In this document: in pieces, positions 10,098 through 16,026 of the stretch | How positions within the stretch are numbered: position 1 is the first letter of the stretch | Layout: the number at the start of each line of letters is the position of its first letter | DNA from: JAOUEA01 sp035249905 | Lineage (GTDB): Bacteria; Actinomycetota; UBA4738; HRBIN12 | Length of the DNA: 22,495 nucleotides | NCBI GenBank assembly: GCA_035249905.1 | Contig: DATFFT010000103.1 | Location: 1 to 22,495, forward strand | Reading direction: 5' to 3' | Program-made: the position numbers and the translations under genes | Notes under the pieces: model-generated | Databases searched by the model: none | What the model saw: the letters and a program-made list of their open reading frames with translations, nothing else | Told to the model about the DNA's origin: nothing

Positions 10098-10126
10098 CGA
10101 GGGCCGGGGCGACGCCCCGGCCCTCG
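10098..10126 (-). terminator. GC-rich hairpin downstream of the histidine kinase gene
   Basis: Arms of 14 bp (cgagggccggggcg / cgccccggccctcg) surround a single central base, 34 bp after the kinase stop on the minus strand. It lacks a U tract, as is common for actinobacterial terminators. It would separate the kinase transcript from the SRPBCC gene. Confidence 0.6.
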
Positions 10127-10159
10127 CCCCACCCGGCGGCGGACCACCGGACGCTGCGC

Positions 10160-11329
10160 TCACAGCGGCAGCGTCGCCCTGATCGTCGTGCCCTCGCCCG
10201 CCACGCTCGTGATCGAGAGATCGCCGCCGAGCGAGGCGGCCCGCTCCTGAAGGTTCGCGATGCCCATGCCCGAGGACGGCGCGACCGGGTCGAAGCCTCG
10301 CCCGTCGTCGTCGATCTCCAGCTCGGCGCCTCGGGCGGAGCGTCGCAGGCTGACGCGGCACGACGTCGCCTCGGCGTGGCGGCCCACGTTCGACAGGGCC
10401 TCCCGCGCGAGCTGAACGACGTCGGCGGCTCGGCTCGCGAGCTCCGCCGACACCTGGGGATCGACCTCCACGATCGTGAGCACGTCGGTCCGCTCCTGGA
10501 ACTCCAGCGCGAGCTGTTGCAGCGCCTGATCGAGCTGGCGGTCGGCCAGGATGCCGGGACGCAGACCGAAGATGTAGTTGCGCAGATCTCGGATCGCGCG
10601 GTCGACCTCCTCGGTGGCGTGCTCGATCCGTCGGGCTATCTCGGCGTCGTTGGCCATCGCGGCGGTGCCCTGCAGGCCCATCCCGACGGCGAACAGCGCC
10701 TGGATCACGCCGTCGTGCAGCTCCTTGGCGATGCGCTCGCGTTCCTCGAGCAGCTCGAGGCGGGCGAGTTCCTCCTGGGCGTGCAGGGTCTCCTCGTAGA
10801 GGCGTGCGTTCTCGATCGCCACCCCCGCCTGGGTCGCGAGAACGACCAGGGCAGCCTCGTCGTCCTCGGTGAACTCCGTGGCGCCTTGCTTCTCGGTCAG
10901 GTAGATGTTGCCGTAGACCTGGCCGAGAGCCCTGACCGGAGCTCCGAGGAACGAGTGCATCCGGGGGTGGTTGGGGGGGAAGCCTGCCGACCTCGGGTCG
11001 TCGCCGATCTCGGGGATCCGCATCGGGCGGGCCTCACGGATCAGCAGACCGAGGATGCCCTTCCCTTCCGGCAGATGCCCGATCGCCGCGCGTTCCTCGT
11101 CGGTCACGCCCTTCGTGATGAAGCGCTCGATCTGCGGCGTGGTCTCGCCGAGGACCCCGAGAGCTCCGTACCGCGCGCCCGTGATCGCCACCGCCAGCTC
11201 CACGATGCGCTCGAGGACGGCGTCGAGATCGAGCTCCGACACGAGGGCGAGCCCGGCTTCGATCAGCATGCGTGAACGTTCGCCCTCGCCGGGTGCGATC
11301 ACGCTCGGGGCCGTCTCGCGATCTGACAC
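10160..11329 (-). CDS. GAF-domain sensor histidine kinase, DevS/NarL-partner type
   Basis: A soluble 389-residue kinase with no membrane segment. A single GAF domain occupies about residues 33-178 and has the DevS-like blocks GFPPNHPRMHSFLGAPV (117-131) and GNIYLTEK (140-147). The HisKA_3 dimerisation domain has ERERIAKELHDGVIQ with phospho-acceptor His205. The catalytic domain has the N box LAREALSNVGRH (Asn314), DDGRGFD (341-347) and GMGIANLQERA (354-364). Mycobacterial DevS has two GAF domains and senses O2/NO/CO through heme in the first. His121 and His125 here are in the aligned region, but heme binding is unproven. GTG 11329 is supported by TAGGCT 6 bp upstream. The likely target is the response regulator at 8744-9415. 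Confidence 0.9.
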   Translation of the reverse strand: MSDRETAPSVIAPGEGERSRMLIEAGLALVSELDLDAVLERIVELAVAITGARYGALGVLGETTPQIERFITKGVTDEERAAIGHLPEGKGILGLLIREARPMRIPEIGDDPRSAGFPPNHPRMHSFLGAPVRALGQVYGNIYLTEKQGATEFTEDDEAALVVLATQAGVAIENARLYEETLHAQEELARLELLEERERIAKELHDGVIQALFAVGMGLQGTAAMANDAEIARRIEHATEEVDRAIRDLRNYIFGLRPGILADRQLDQALQQLALEFQERTDVLTIVEVDPQVSAELASRAADVVQLAREALSNVGRHAEATSCRVSLRRSARGAELEIDDDGRGFDPVAPSSGMGIANLQERAASLGGDLSITSVAGEGTTIRATLPL

Positions 11330-11335
11330 TGGTCG

Positions 11336-11341
11336 AGCCTA
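11336..11341 (-). promoter_or_regulatory. Leaderless -10 box of the histidine kinase gene
   Basis: TAGGCT on the minus strand, 6 bp before the GTG start at 11329. Divergent from the CBS-BON promoter. Confidence 0.5.
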
Positions 11342-11370
11342 GCAACGCGGGAGCTTCGGCCCGACGATCG

Positions 11371-11385
11371 GGGGACCTCGGGCCC
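11371..11385. promoter_or_regulatory. Candidate response-regulator binding site, copy 2
   Basis: GGGGACCtcGGGCcC lies between the divergent kinase and CBS-BON genes. Its centre is about 43 bp upstream of the predicted CBS-BON transcription start and about 49 bp upstream of the kinase start. Both are workable activator positions. It matches copy 1 at 13 of 15 positions. Confidence 0.4.
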
Positions 11386-11408
11386 GCGACCCTCCCGGAC
11401 GCCCTGGC

Positions 11409-11414
11409 TAGGAT
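11409..11414 (+). promoter_or_regulatory. -10 box of the CBS-BON gene
   Basis: TAGGAT about 62 bp before the start codon. This gene therefore has a leader of roughly 55 nt, unlike most neighbours, and a real Shine-Dalgarno sequence (GAGGAGGTG at 11461-11469). Confidence 0.5.
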
Positions 11415-11475
11415 CGGTAGGGAGGCCGCGGATCCGCCCGTGAACGGACGGGCGGCCCCCGAGGAGGTGTCGACG

Positions 11476-12156
11476 ATGGCACGCAGCGTTGGCGACCTGA
11501 TGACCCGGACCGTGGTGGTGGTTCCGGGCTCGGCACCGTTCAAACACATCGTCCGGACGATGCGCGAGTACAACGTGAGCGCGGTGCCGGTCACCGATAT
11601 CGAGGGCGCGATAGTGGGAGTGGTGTCCGAGGCCGACCTGATCCTCCGCGAAGATCCATCGGTGCTCGAGCCCCACTTCTTCGAAGGGCACACCCGCCGC
11701 GAGGAACGGCGCAAGGCCGAGGCGCTCGTGGCTCGTGATCTGATGTCGACGCCGCCGCTCACGATCGGGTCCCTGGCGACCGTGGCCGACGCCGCCCGGG
11801 CGATGCACGAGGGCGGCGTGAAGCGGCTGCCGGTCGTCGACCCCGACGGGAGGATCGTGGGGATCGTCTCGCGCATCGACCTGCTGGCGGAGTTCCTGCG
11901 CGCCGACACAGACATCGAGGCCGAGATCACGCGGGCGCTGTCCGAACGGCTCGAGATCCCGGCCGGACGGGTCCACGTGACGGTGAGCGATGGGGTCGTG
12001 CACCTCGAGGGCCGCATCGAGCGCCGATCGCTGGTGCCCGAGATATGGAGCTCGGTTCGCTCCGTGCCCGGTGTCGTGGGGCTCGACGAGCGCCTCGCCT
12101 GGGAGCTCGACGACACGGTCGTGCCGGTGTCGACGGTTCCGTGGGTCGGGTTCTGA
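11476..12156 (+). CDS. CBS-domain pair with C-terminal BON domain
   Basis: A 226-residue cytoplasmic protein. CBS1 spans about residues 1-58 (VGDLMTRTVVVVPG ... IVGVVSEADLI). A basic linker follows (72-82). CBS2 spans about 86-142 (ARDLMSTPPLTI ... RIVGIVSRIDLL), and a BON domain about 145-212 (VHVTVSDGVVHLEGRI ... VPGVVGLDERL). CBS pairs usually bind adenine nucleotides, and BON domains bind phospholipid or other surfaces, so a nucleotide-sensing regulatory role is likely; the target is unknown. ATG 11476 has a strong Shine-Dalgarno GAGGAGGTG 6 bp upstream. A longer in-frame ORF to 11272 was rejected because it overlaps the kinase gene and promoter. In M. tuberculosis the CBS protein Hrp1 belongs to the DosR regulon, which makes its position beside DevS-like genes suggestive. 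Confidence 0.9.
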   Translation: MARSVGDLMTRTVVVVPGSAPFKHIVRTMREYNVSAVPVTDIEGAIVGVVSEADLILREDPSVLEPHFFEGHTRREERRKAEALVARDLMSTPPLTIGSLATVADAARAMHEGGVKRLPVVDPDGRIVGIVSRIDLLAEFLRADTDIEAEITRALSERLEIPAGRVHVTVSDGVVHLEGRIERRSLVPEIWSSVRSVPGVVGLDERLAWELDDTVVPVSTVPWVGF

Positions 12157-12181
12157 CCGAGGATCGTCGAGGCGGCGAGCC

Positions 12182-12919
12182 TCAGACGATCGTGGTGAGG
12201 TCGGCCAGCATGACCGGGTCGGTCGTCGGCGCCTGCGGGCAATCCGACGCCTCCTCGGTCACCGCCACCGTCTCCGTCGTGCCGATCTCCGCGTCGACCG
12301 ACAGCGCGACCACGCCGTCGGAGGGAGCGACGCAGCCTCCCGACACCGCCGTGTCGCCCTCGATCATCCAGATCTCATAGACTCGGCCCGGTCCCGGATC
12401 GGGGAGACCTCCCCCCCAGAACACGGCGCCGGGCTGCCCGGGAGTGAACGCCATCGCGAGCGACCCCTCGGGCTGACCGGAGAAGGCGACGATGTGCTGC
12501 GACGTCGACGCCCGGTTCACCGACGTGGTCGAGGGCCGGAGCGTGCCGACCGCGACGATCGCGGCCGCGAGCACGGCGGCCGCCGCGAGCATGGTCCGCC
12601 ACGATCGAGGTTGCCGGGCTCGGCGCTCGGCGAGGTCGTGGGGGGGAGCCGCAGCCGTCGGAGCCGAACCCGAGTCGGGGGGCGCCTGTCGCGACGTCGC
12701 GAGGATGCGATCGGCCATCGTCTCGTCGACCGGTTCGGGCGGGAGCGCGAACGCGAGCCGCCCCGCGGCTTCGGCGAACCCCGCTTCGATCTCCCGGCAC
12801 TCACGGCAATCGCCGTGCGAGGCACGTTCGGTGACGAGCAGCGCTCGGTCATCGTCCTCGAGGCCGCCGAGCGCTTCGGCGGCCATCAGCTCCTCGATCA
12901 AGGCGTGGTCGCGAGTCAT
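12182..12919 (-). CDS. RskA-like membrane anti-sigma factor
   Basis: A 245-residue single-pass membrane regulator that would hold the adjacent ECF sigma factor inactive. The N-terminal cytoplasmic domain (1-75) carries HGDCREC (His35, Cys38, Cys41), a short variant of the zinc anti-sigma motif. A transmembrane segment follows at about 109-127. The outer C-terminal domain (about 142-235) has the anti-sigma-K factor pattern AVFWGGGLPDPGPGRVYEIWMI, then GGCVAPSDGVVALSV. Its ATG overlaps the sigma stop as ATGA, the typical arrangement for co-translated sigma/anti-sigma pairs. Regulated proteolysis of the outer domain is known for RskA and is inferred here. The spacing His-x2-Cys-x2-Cys differs from the common His-x3-Cys-x2-Cys. 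It is convergent with the CBS-BON gene, 25 bp apart. Confidence 0.88.
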   Translation of the reverse strand: MTRDHALIEELMAAEALGGLEDDDRALLVTERASHGDCRECREIEAGFAEAAGRLAFALPPEPVDETMADRILATSRQAPPDSGSAPTAAAPPHDLAERRARQPRSWRTMLAAAAVLAAAIVAVGTLRPSTTSVNRASTSQHIVAFSGQPEGSLAMAFTPGQPGAVFWGGGLPDPGPGRVYEIWMIEGDTAVSGGCVAPSDGVVALSVDAEIGTTETVAVTEEASDCPQAPTTDPVMLADLTTIV

Positions 12920-13542
12920 CGTTCCACACCTGCGAGCGCGTCCCGCATCCGGCGCATGCCGAGCAGGGTGCGGGACTTCACCGTGCCCAGCGGGGCGCCG
13001 GTCCGATCGGCGATCTGCGATTGGGACAGACCCTCGAAGTACATCATCTCGAGCACCGCTCGCTGCTCGGCCGGTAGCAGGTCGAGCGCGCCGCGCACGA
13101 GACGGCGCTCCTCGGGCAAGCCGAGCTGCCGCACGACCTCGTCGGCGTGGTCGACGTGCTCGTCCTGCACCTCTGGGATCGCCGCCTCGGCACGGCGACG
13201 CTGTGATTCCTCGCGGCGGACGAGGTCGACGGCGCGGTGATGCACCATGCCCATCAGCCAGCTCCTCACCGACCCACGCTCCTGGTCGTAAGCGCCGGGG
13301 TCCCTCCAGACGGCCGTGAACGCCTCCTGCACGATCTCCTCCGCGAGATGCGAACGTCGCACGACCCGCTGCGCGAGCGCCTTCGCCGAGGGGGCGTAGC
13401 GACCGAAGAGGCTCCGGAACGCGTCCTCGTCGCCTCGGCGCAGACGCACCATCAGATCGCGATCGCCATCCTCGGGCACGTCAACCATCGGCGGCGACGC
13501 GTCTCGTTCGGGCGTCAGCGTTCCTCGCGTCAAGGGCATCAT
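12916..13542 (-). CDS. ECF sigma factor, SigK/RpoE-like
   Basis: A sigma-70 family extracytoplasmic-function factor of 208 residues from the first ATG of an ATGATG pair at 13542. Region 2 (about 40-111) includes DAFRSLFGRYAPSAKALAQ, LAEEIVQEAFTAVWRD and GSVRSWLMGMVHHRAVDLVRR. Region 4 (about 151-203) includes LDLLPAEQRAVLEMMYFEGLS, the helix QSQIADRTGAPLGTVKSR, and RRMRDAL. A shorter start at 13488 (MVDVPEDGDRD) would also give a complete factor; neither start has a clear ribosome site. The gene overlaps the anti-sigma gene by 4 bp. The RskA-type partner suggests control by an envelope signal. The regulon cannot be predicted, because no matching autoregulatory promoter was found. Confidence 0.92.
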   Translation of the reverse strand: MMPLTRGTLTPERDASPPMVDVPEDGDRDLMVRLRRGDEDAFRSLFGRYAPSAKALAQRVVRRSHLAEEIVQEAFTAVWRDPGAYDQERGSVRSWLMGMVHHRAVDLVRREESQRRRAEAAIPEVQDEHVDHADEVVRQLGLPEERRLVRGALDLLPAEQRAVLEMMYFEGLSQSQIADRTGAPLGTVKSRTLLGMRRMRDALAGVER

Positions 13543-13597
13543 CCACGGAGCGGGCTCGTCTCGCGGCGTATTCGCGCCACGAGGCCGATCGGATGGG

Positions 13598-14392
13598 TCA
13601 GCCCTCCGGGTGATCGTGCAGCCGGCGGCCCGCCGTCTCGAGGATCTCGGAGAGCGTGTTCGGGGCCTCGGGGTCGTACAAGGCGCTGCCGACCGACAGC
13701 GACAGCGGCGCCGGGGGTTCCTGCTGGGTGTTGTGGACGGCGATCGCCTCGACGAGGCGGGAGAGCACGAGCGATTCGGCACCCGAAGCATCGCCCGTGA
13801 GCAGCACCGTGAACGTGTCGTCGGTGATGCGAGCGGGCAGGTCGGCGTCGCGAACCGCCTCGAGCATCACGCCCGTCGTCCGTTGCACCGTGTCGTCGGT
13901 GACGTCGCCCTTGAGTCGTGCGAACAGGAAGACCACGGGGTCCCGGCTCCGGTCGGCCATACGCAGATGGTGCTCGGCGATCGGAACGAACCCACGCAGG
14001 TTCGGGAGCCCGGTCACCTCATCGGTCGTGGCGAGCTCGCGCCGGAGACGGCGTATCGAGACCGCGTAGCGGACCGATCGGGGCAGCAGGCCGCGGGGGA
14101 TCGAGCCCCGCACCAGATGGTCGTCGGCCCCGGCGTGCATGGCCACCGTGCCATCGGTCTCCTTGCCGGCCTCGGTCACCACCACGACGGCCGCCTCGGG
14201 AGCCTTGCCGCGCACGGCATCGAGCAGCTCGAGAGGCCCTCGGCCGTCGATCGATACCACGATGGCATCGACGTCGCCGTCGAGCTCCTCCACGCTCTCG
14301 GAGGAGCGCACCTCGAACCGCTCGTCGGCCGCGAGCTCGTCGGCCAGCTCCCCCTCGAGCCCTACGAGCATCACGGTCATCTCGTCGTCCAT
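13598..14392 (-). CDS. Degenerate receiver plus degenerate GGDEF-domain protein
   Basis: A 264-residue cytoplasmic protein with two signalling folds that both lack active-site residues. Residues 5-115 resemble a response-regulator receiver. The position of the phospho-acceptor Asp is Ser47 (in VVSID) and the conserved Lys is replaced (DDHLVRG). Residues 120-262 resemble a GGDEF domain, with TDEVTGLPNLRGF at the usual start (123-135). The signature RxGGDEF reads RITDDTF (188-194), so diguanylate cyclase activity is unlikely. It may act as a c-di-GMP- or protein-binding scaffold. ATG 14392 has GGGAGG 4 bp upstream. A GATAAT -10-like box lies in GGGATAATCCC further upstream. Confidence 0.75.
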   Translation of the reverse strand: MDDEMTVMLVGLEGELADELAADERFEVRSSESVEELDGDVDAIVVSIDGRGPLELLDAVRGKAPEAAVVVVTEAGKETDGTVAMHAGADDHLVRGSIPRGLLPRSVRYAVSIRRLRRELATTDEVTGLPNLRGFVPIAEHHLRMADRSRDPVVFLFARLKGDVTDDTVQRTTGVMLEAVRDADLPARITDDTFTVLLTGDASGAESLVLSRLVEAIAVHNTQQEPPAPLSLSVGSALYDPEAPNTLSEILETAGRRLHDHPEG

Positions 14393-14411
14393 CCAGCCTC
14401 CCGTCGACGGC

Positions 14412-14422
14412 GGGATTATCCC
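14412..14422 (-). promoter_or_regulatory. Palindromic AT-rich element and -10-like box before the GGDEF-like gene
   Basis: GGGATTATCCC is a perfect odd palindrome and contains GATAAT on the minus strand, 22 bp before the start codon. It is an unusually AT-rich spot in GC-rich DNA and a plausible -10 region, possibly with operator symmetry. Confidence 0.4.
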
Positions 14423-14442
14423 ACCAGCTCGAGCAGGAAGGT

Positions 14443-15771
14443 TCAGGCCGCCCAGTTCGGCATCCCGATCGCCCCGCATCGTTCGAGCGCCCGCCCCACG
14501 ACGCCGTCGGGAGCCCGGCCGGGCAGGTTCCGGAGCTCCCAGGGGTCGTCGCGGAGGTCGTAGATCTCCACCTCGCCCGAGGCATATCGAACGTACTTCC
14601 AGCGCGCGGTTCGCAGGCCGCAGAACGCGTGACCCGTGTCCGGTGCGCCGCGGATCAGGAGCTTCGACGGTCCCGAAGGCTCGAGCAGCGAGCGGCCCGC
14701 GGTCGGGAGGTCGACGCCGGCGATCGAGGCGATCGTGGCGGGTACGTCGGCGTTCGTGACCATGCGCCCGATCGTGTCGGTGCCGAGCTCGGGGTGGTAC
14801 ATGCGCATCGGAACCCGGAGAGCCTCCTCGTACGGCACGGACTTGCTCGTCCATCGATGTTCCCCATCGAGGAGCCCGTTGTCGCTCGTGAAGATGATCA
14901 CCGTGTTCGCCAGCCCCGGATCGCGGGCTTCCTGAGCGGCGATCACGGCCGCGATCGAACGGTCCGCCGAGCGCAACGTGCGAGCCGTCGCTCGGCGGTG
15001 GCGGTCGATCTGGGCCTGCGAGAGGATCGTGCGCTTCGCGATGTAGCGGGGCTTGTCGCCGACCTGGGCTTCGTTCGCGCTCGGCGGCAGGGGGGGCAGG
15101 AACACACGTCTCCCGATGTCGGCGGGCGCGGGGATGGGGCGACCGATCGAGCCTGCGTTGTGGGGGGCGGGCGGAGCGTAGTACGCGAACAGCGGCGCCT
15201 CGGCAGGCGCCCTGGCGATGAAGCGCGTGAGCCGCTGGGTGAGCGCGTCGAGCACGTAGCCCGGCGGCGTCACCTCCGGCTCGGTTCCCACGACGGAGAA
15301 CCCGTAGTACGGCAGGCCCGGCGCGGGACGGTCGTGGTGCAGTCCCCAGAAGCCGTCCCAGCCCGTGGGCAACGAGCCGTCCCATGCATTGAAGTACTTC
15401 CCCGCGAACCCCGTGTGGTAGGTCTCGTTCAGCGCCTCGGGGAGCGTGGTATGCGCAGAGTCCCACGCTGCGAACGCCGGGTAGCCGCCCAAGGGGGGCT
15501 TGTTCGACCACACGCCGTGCTCCTCGGCCCGCTGTCCCGACAGGATCGTGGCCCGCGACGGACAGCAGACCGGGTTCGCCACGAGGGCCTGGGTGAACCG
15601 GACCGGGGTCAGTTCGCGTGTCAGCGGCATGTACCGCATCGAGTCGTGGCGCTGGTCGTCGGTCACGATCAGGATGATGTCGGGGGGGCGGGCTTCGGCC
15701 TGCGACGTGGGCACCGCGAGCAGCGCCGCCCCCGCCGCCATCGCCACCGAGACCCGTCGCACGGCCTGCAT
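14443..15771 (-). CDS. Exported sulfatase (alkaline phosphatase superfamily)
   Basis: A 442-residue sulfatase-family hydrolase that would cleave sulfate esters outside the membrane. The N-terminus has Arg residues, a hydrophobic core (about 7-20) and a probable AxA cleavage site near TSQAEA. Metal-site motif IVTDDQRHD is at about 35-43. The active-site consensus CxPSR appears as CCPSR with Cys69 as the residue to be converted to formylglycine, inside NPVCCPSRATILSGQ. The second metal motif is IIFTSDNGLLDGEHRW. The C-terminal block TARWKYVRYASGEVEIYDLRDDPWELRNL is typical of the family. An alternative ATG at 15786 would add five residues. No formylglycine-generating enzyme gene is in the window. 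It is divergent from the LCP gene. The substrate is unknown; sulfated glycans are common targets in the family. Confidence 0.9.
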   Translation of the reverse strand: MQAVRRVSVAMAAGAALLAVPTSQAEARPPDIILIVTDDQRHDSMRYMPLTRELTPVRFTQALVANPVCCPSRATILSGQRAEEHGVWSNKPPLGGYPAFAAWDSAHTTLPEALNETYHTGFAGKYFNAWDGSLPTGWDGFWGLHHDRPAPGLPYYGFSVVGTEPEVTPPGYVLDALTQRLTRFIARAPAEAPLFAYYAPPAPHNAGSIGRPIPAPADIGRRVFLPPLPPSANEAQVGDKPRYIAKRTILSQAQIDRHRRATARTLRSADRSIAAVIAAQEARDPGLANTVIIFTSDNGLLDGEHRWTSKSVPYEEALRVPMRMYHPELGTDTIGRMVTNADVPATIASIAGVDLPTAGRSLLEPSGPSKLLIRGAPDTGHAFCGLRTARWKYVRYASGEVEIYDLRDDPWELRNLPGRAPDGVVGRALERCGAIGMPNWAA

Positions 15772-16026
15772 CGTTCCTGCCCGCATGCGAGGGACATCGG
15801 CACCCGTCGCCAGCGAGCGCCTCCGGCAAGGGGCGGGGGAATCGCACGTCCTCGGGGGAGGTCGGGAGACGGTGGTTCCGCCCCCAGCACGACCGGATGG
15901 AGGAGGGCAACGGCGGACCGACGCGGGTCCGAGGGCGCAGAAGGACTGCGCCACCATGGTTCCGACACAGGAATGCCACGACACGAGCGGGGCGGTCGTC
16001 AGCGGGTCACGGGTACCCTTGGCGTC
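15772..16026. other. Divergent intergenic region between sulfatase and LCP genes
   Basis: About 250 bp with no supported gene. It holds the LCP leaderless promoter at its right end. A long plus-strand ORF crosses it in frame with the LCP gene, but its upstream part lies antisense to real genes and has the Arg/Gly/Ala-rich composition of a shadow. I see no repeat or RNA structure. Confidence 0.5.
16014..16019 (+). promoter_or_regulatory. Leaderless -10 box of the LCP gene
   Basis: TACCCT exactly 7 bp before ATG 16027. It fixes the LCP start, and it is the likely promoter for the downstream rmlA because those genes overlap. Confidence 0.55.

Larger units (their letters stand above)
9914..10159. 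other. Intergenic region between the kinase and SRPBCC genes
   Basis: This 246-bp stretch has no credible gene. From left to right it holds a possible SRPBCC promoter, a partial palindrome GGGGACCaaGGGCtC (9972-9986), a perfect inverted repeat with 10-bp arms (10014-10039), and a GC-rich hairpin with 14-bp arms (10098-10126) just past the kinase stop. Confidence 0.6.

Noticed and set aside
10098..10126. The long inverted repeat as a mobile-element end or integron-type site.
   Set aside because: There is no transposase, integrase, target duplication or second copy, and its position just past a stop codon fits a terminator.
13515..13535. TTGACG upstream of the alternative sigma start as a -35 box.
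   Set aside because: No acceptable -10 box follows at 16-18 bp, and the match lies inside the longer coding frame.
13918..16026. The upstream extension of the LCP reading frame, which opens as far back as 13918.
   Set aside because: It runs antisense to the sulfatase and GGDEF-like genes and has low-complexity composition. The LCP promoter and signal-anchor place the start at 16027.
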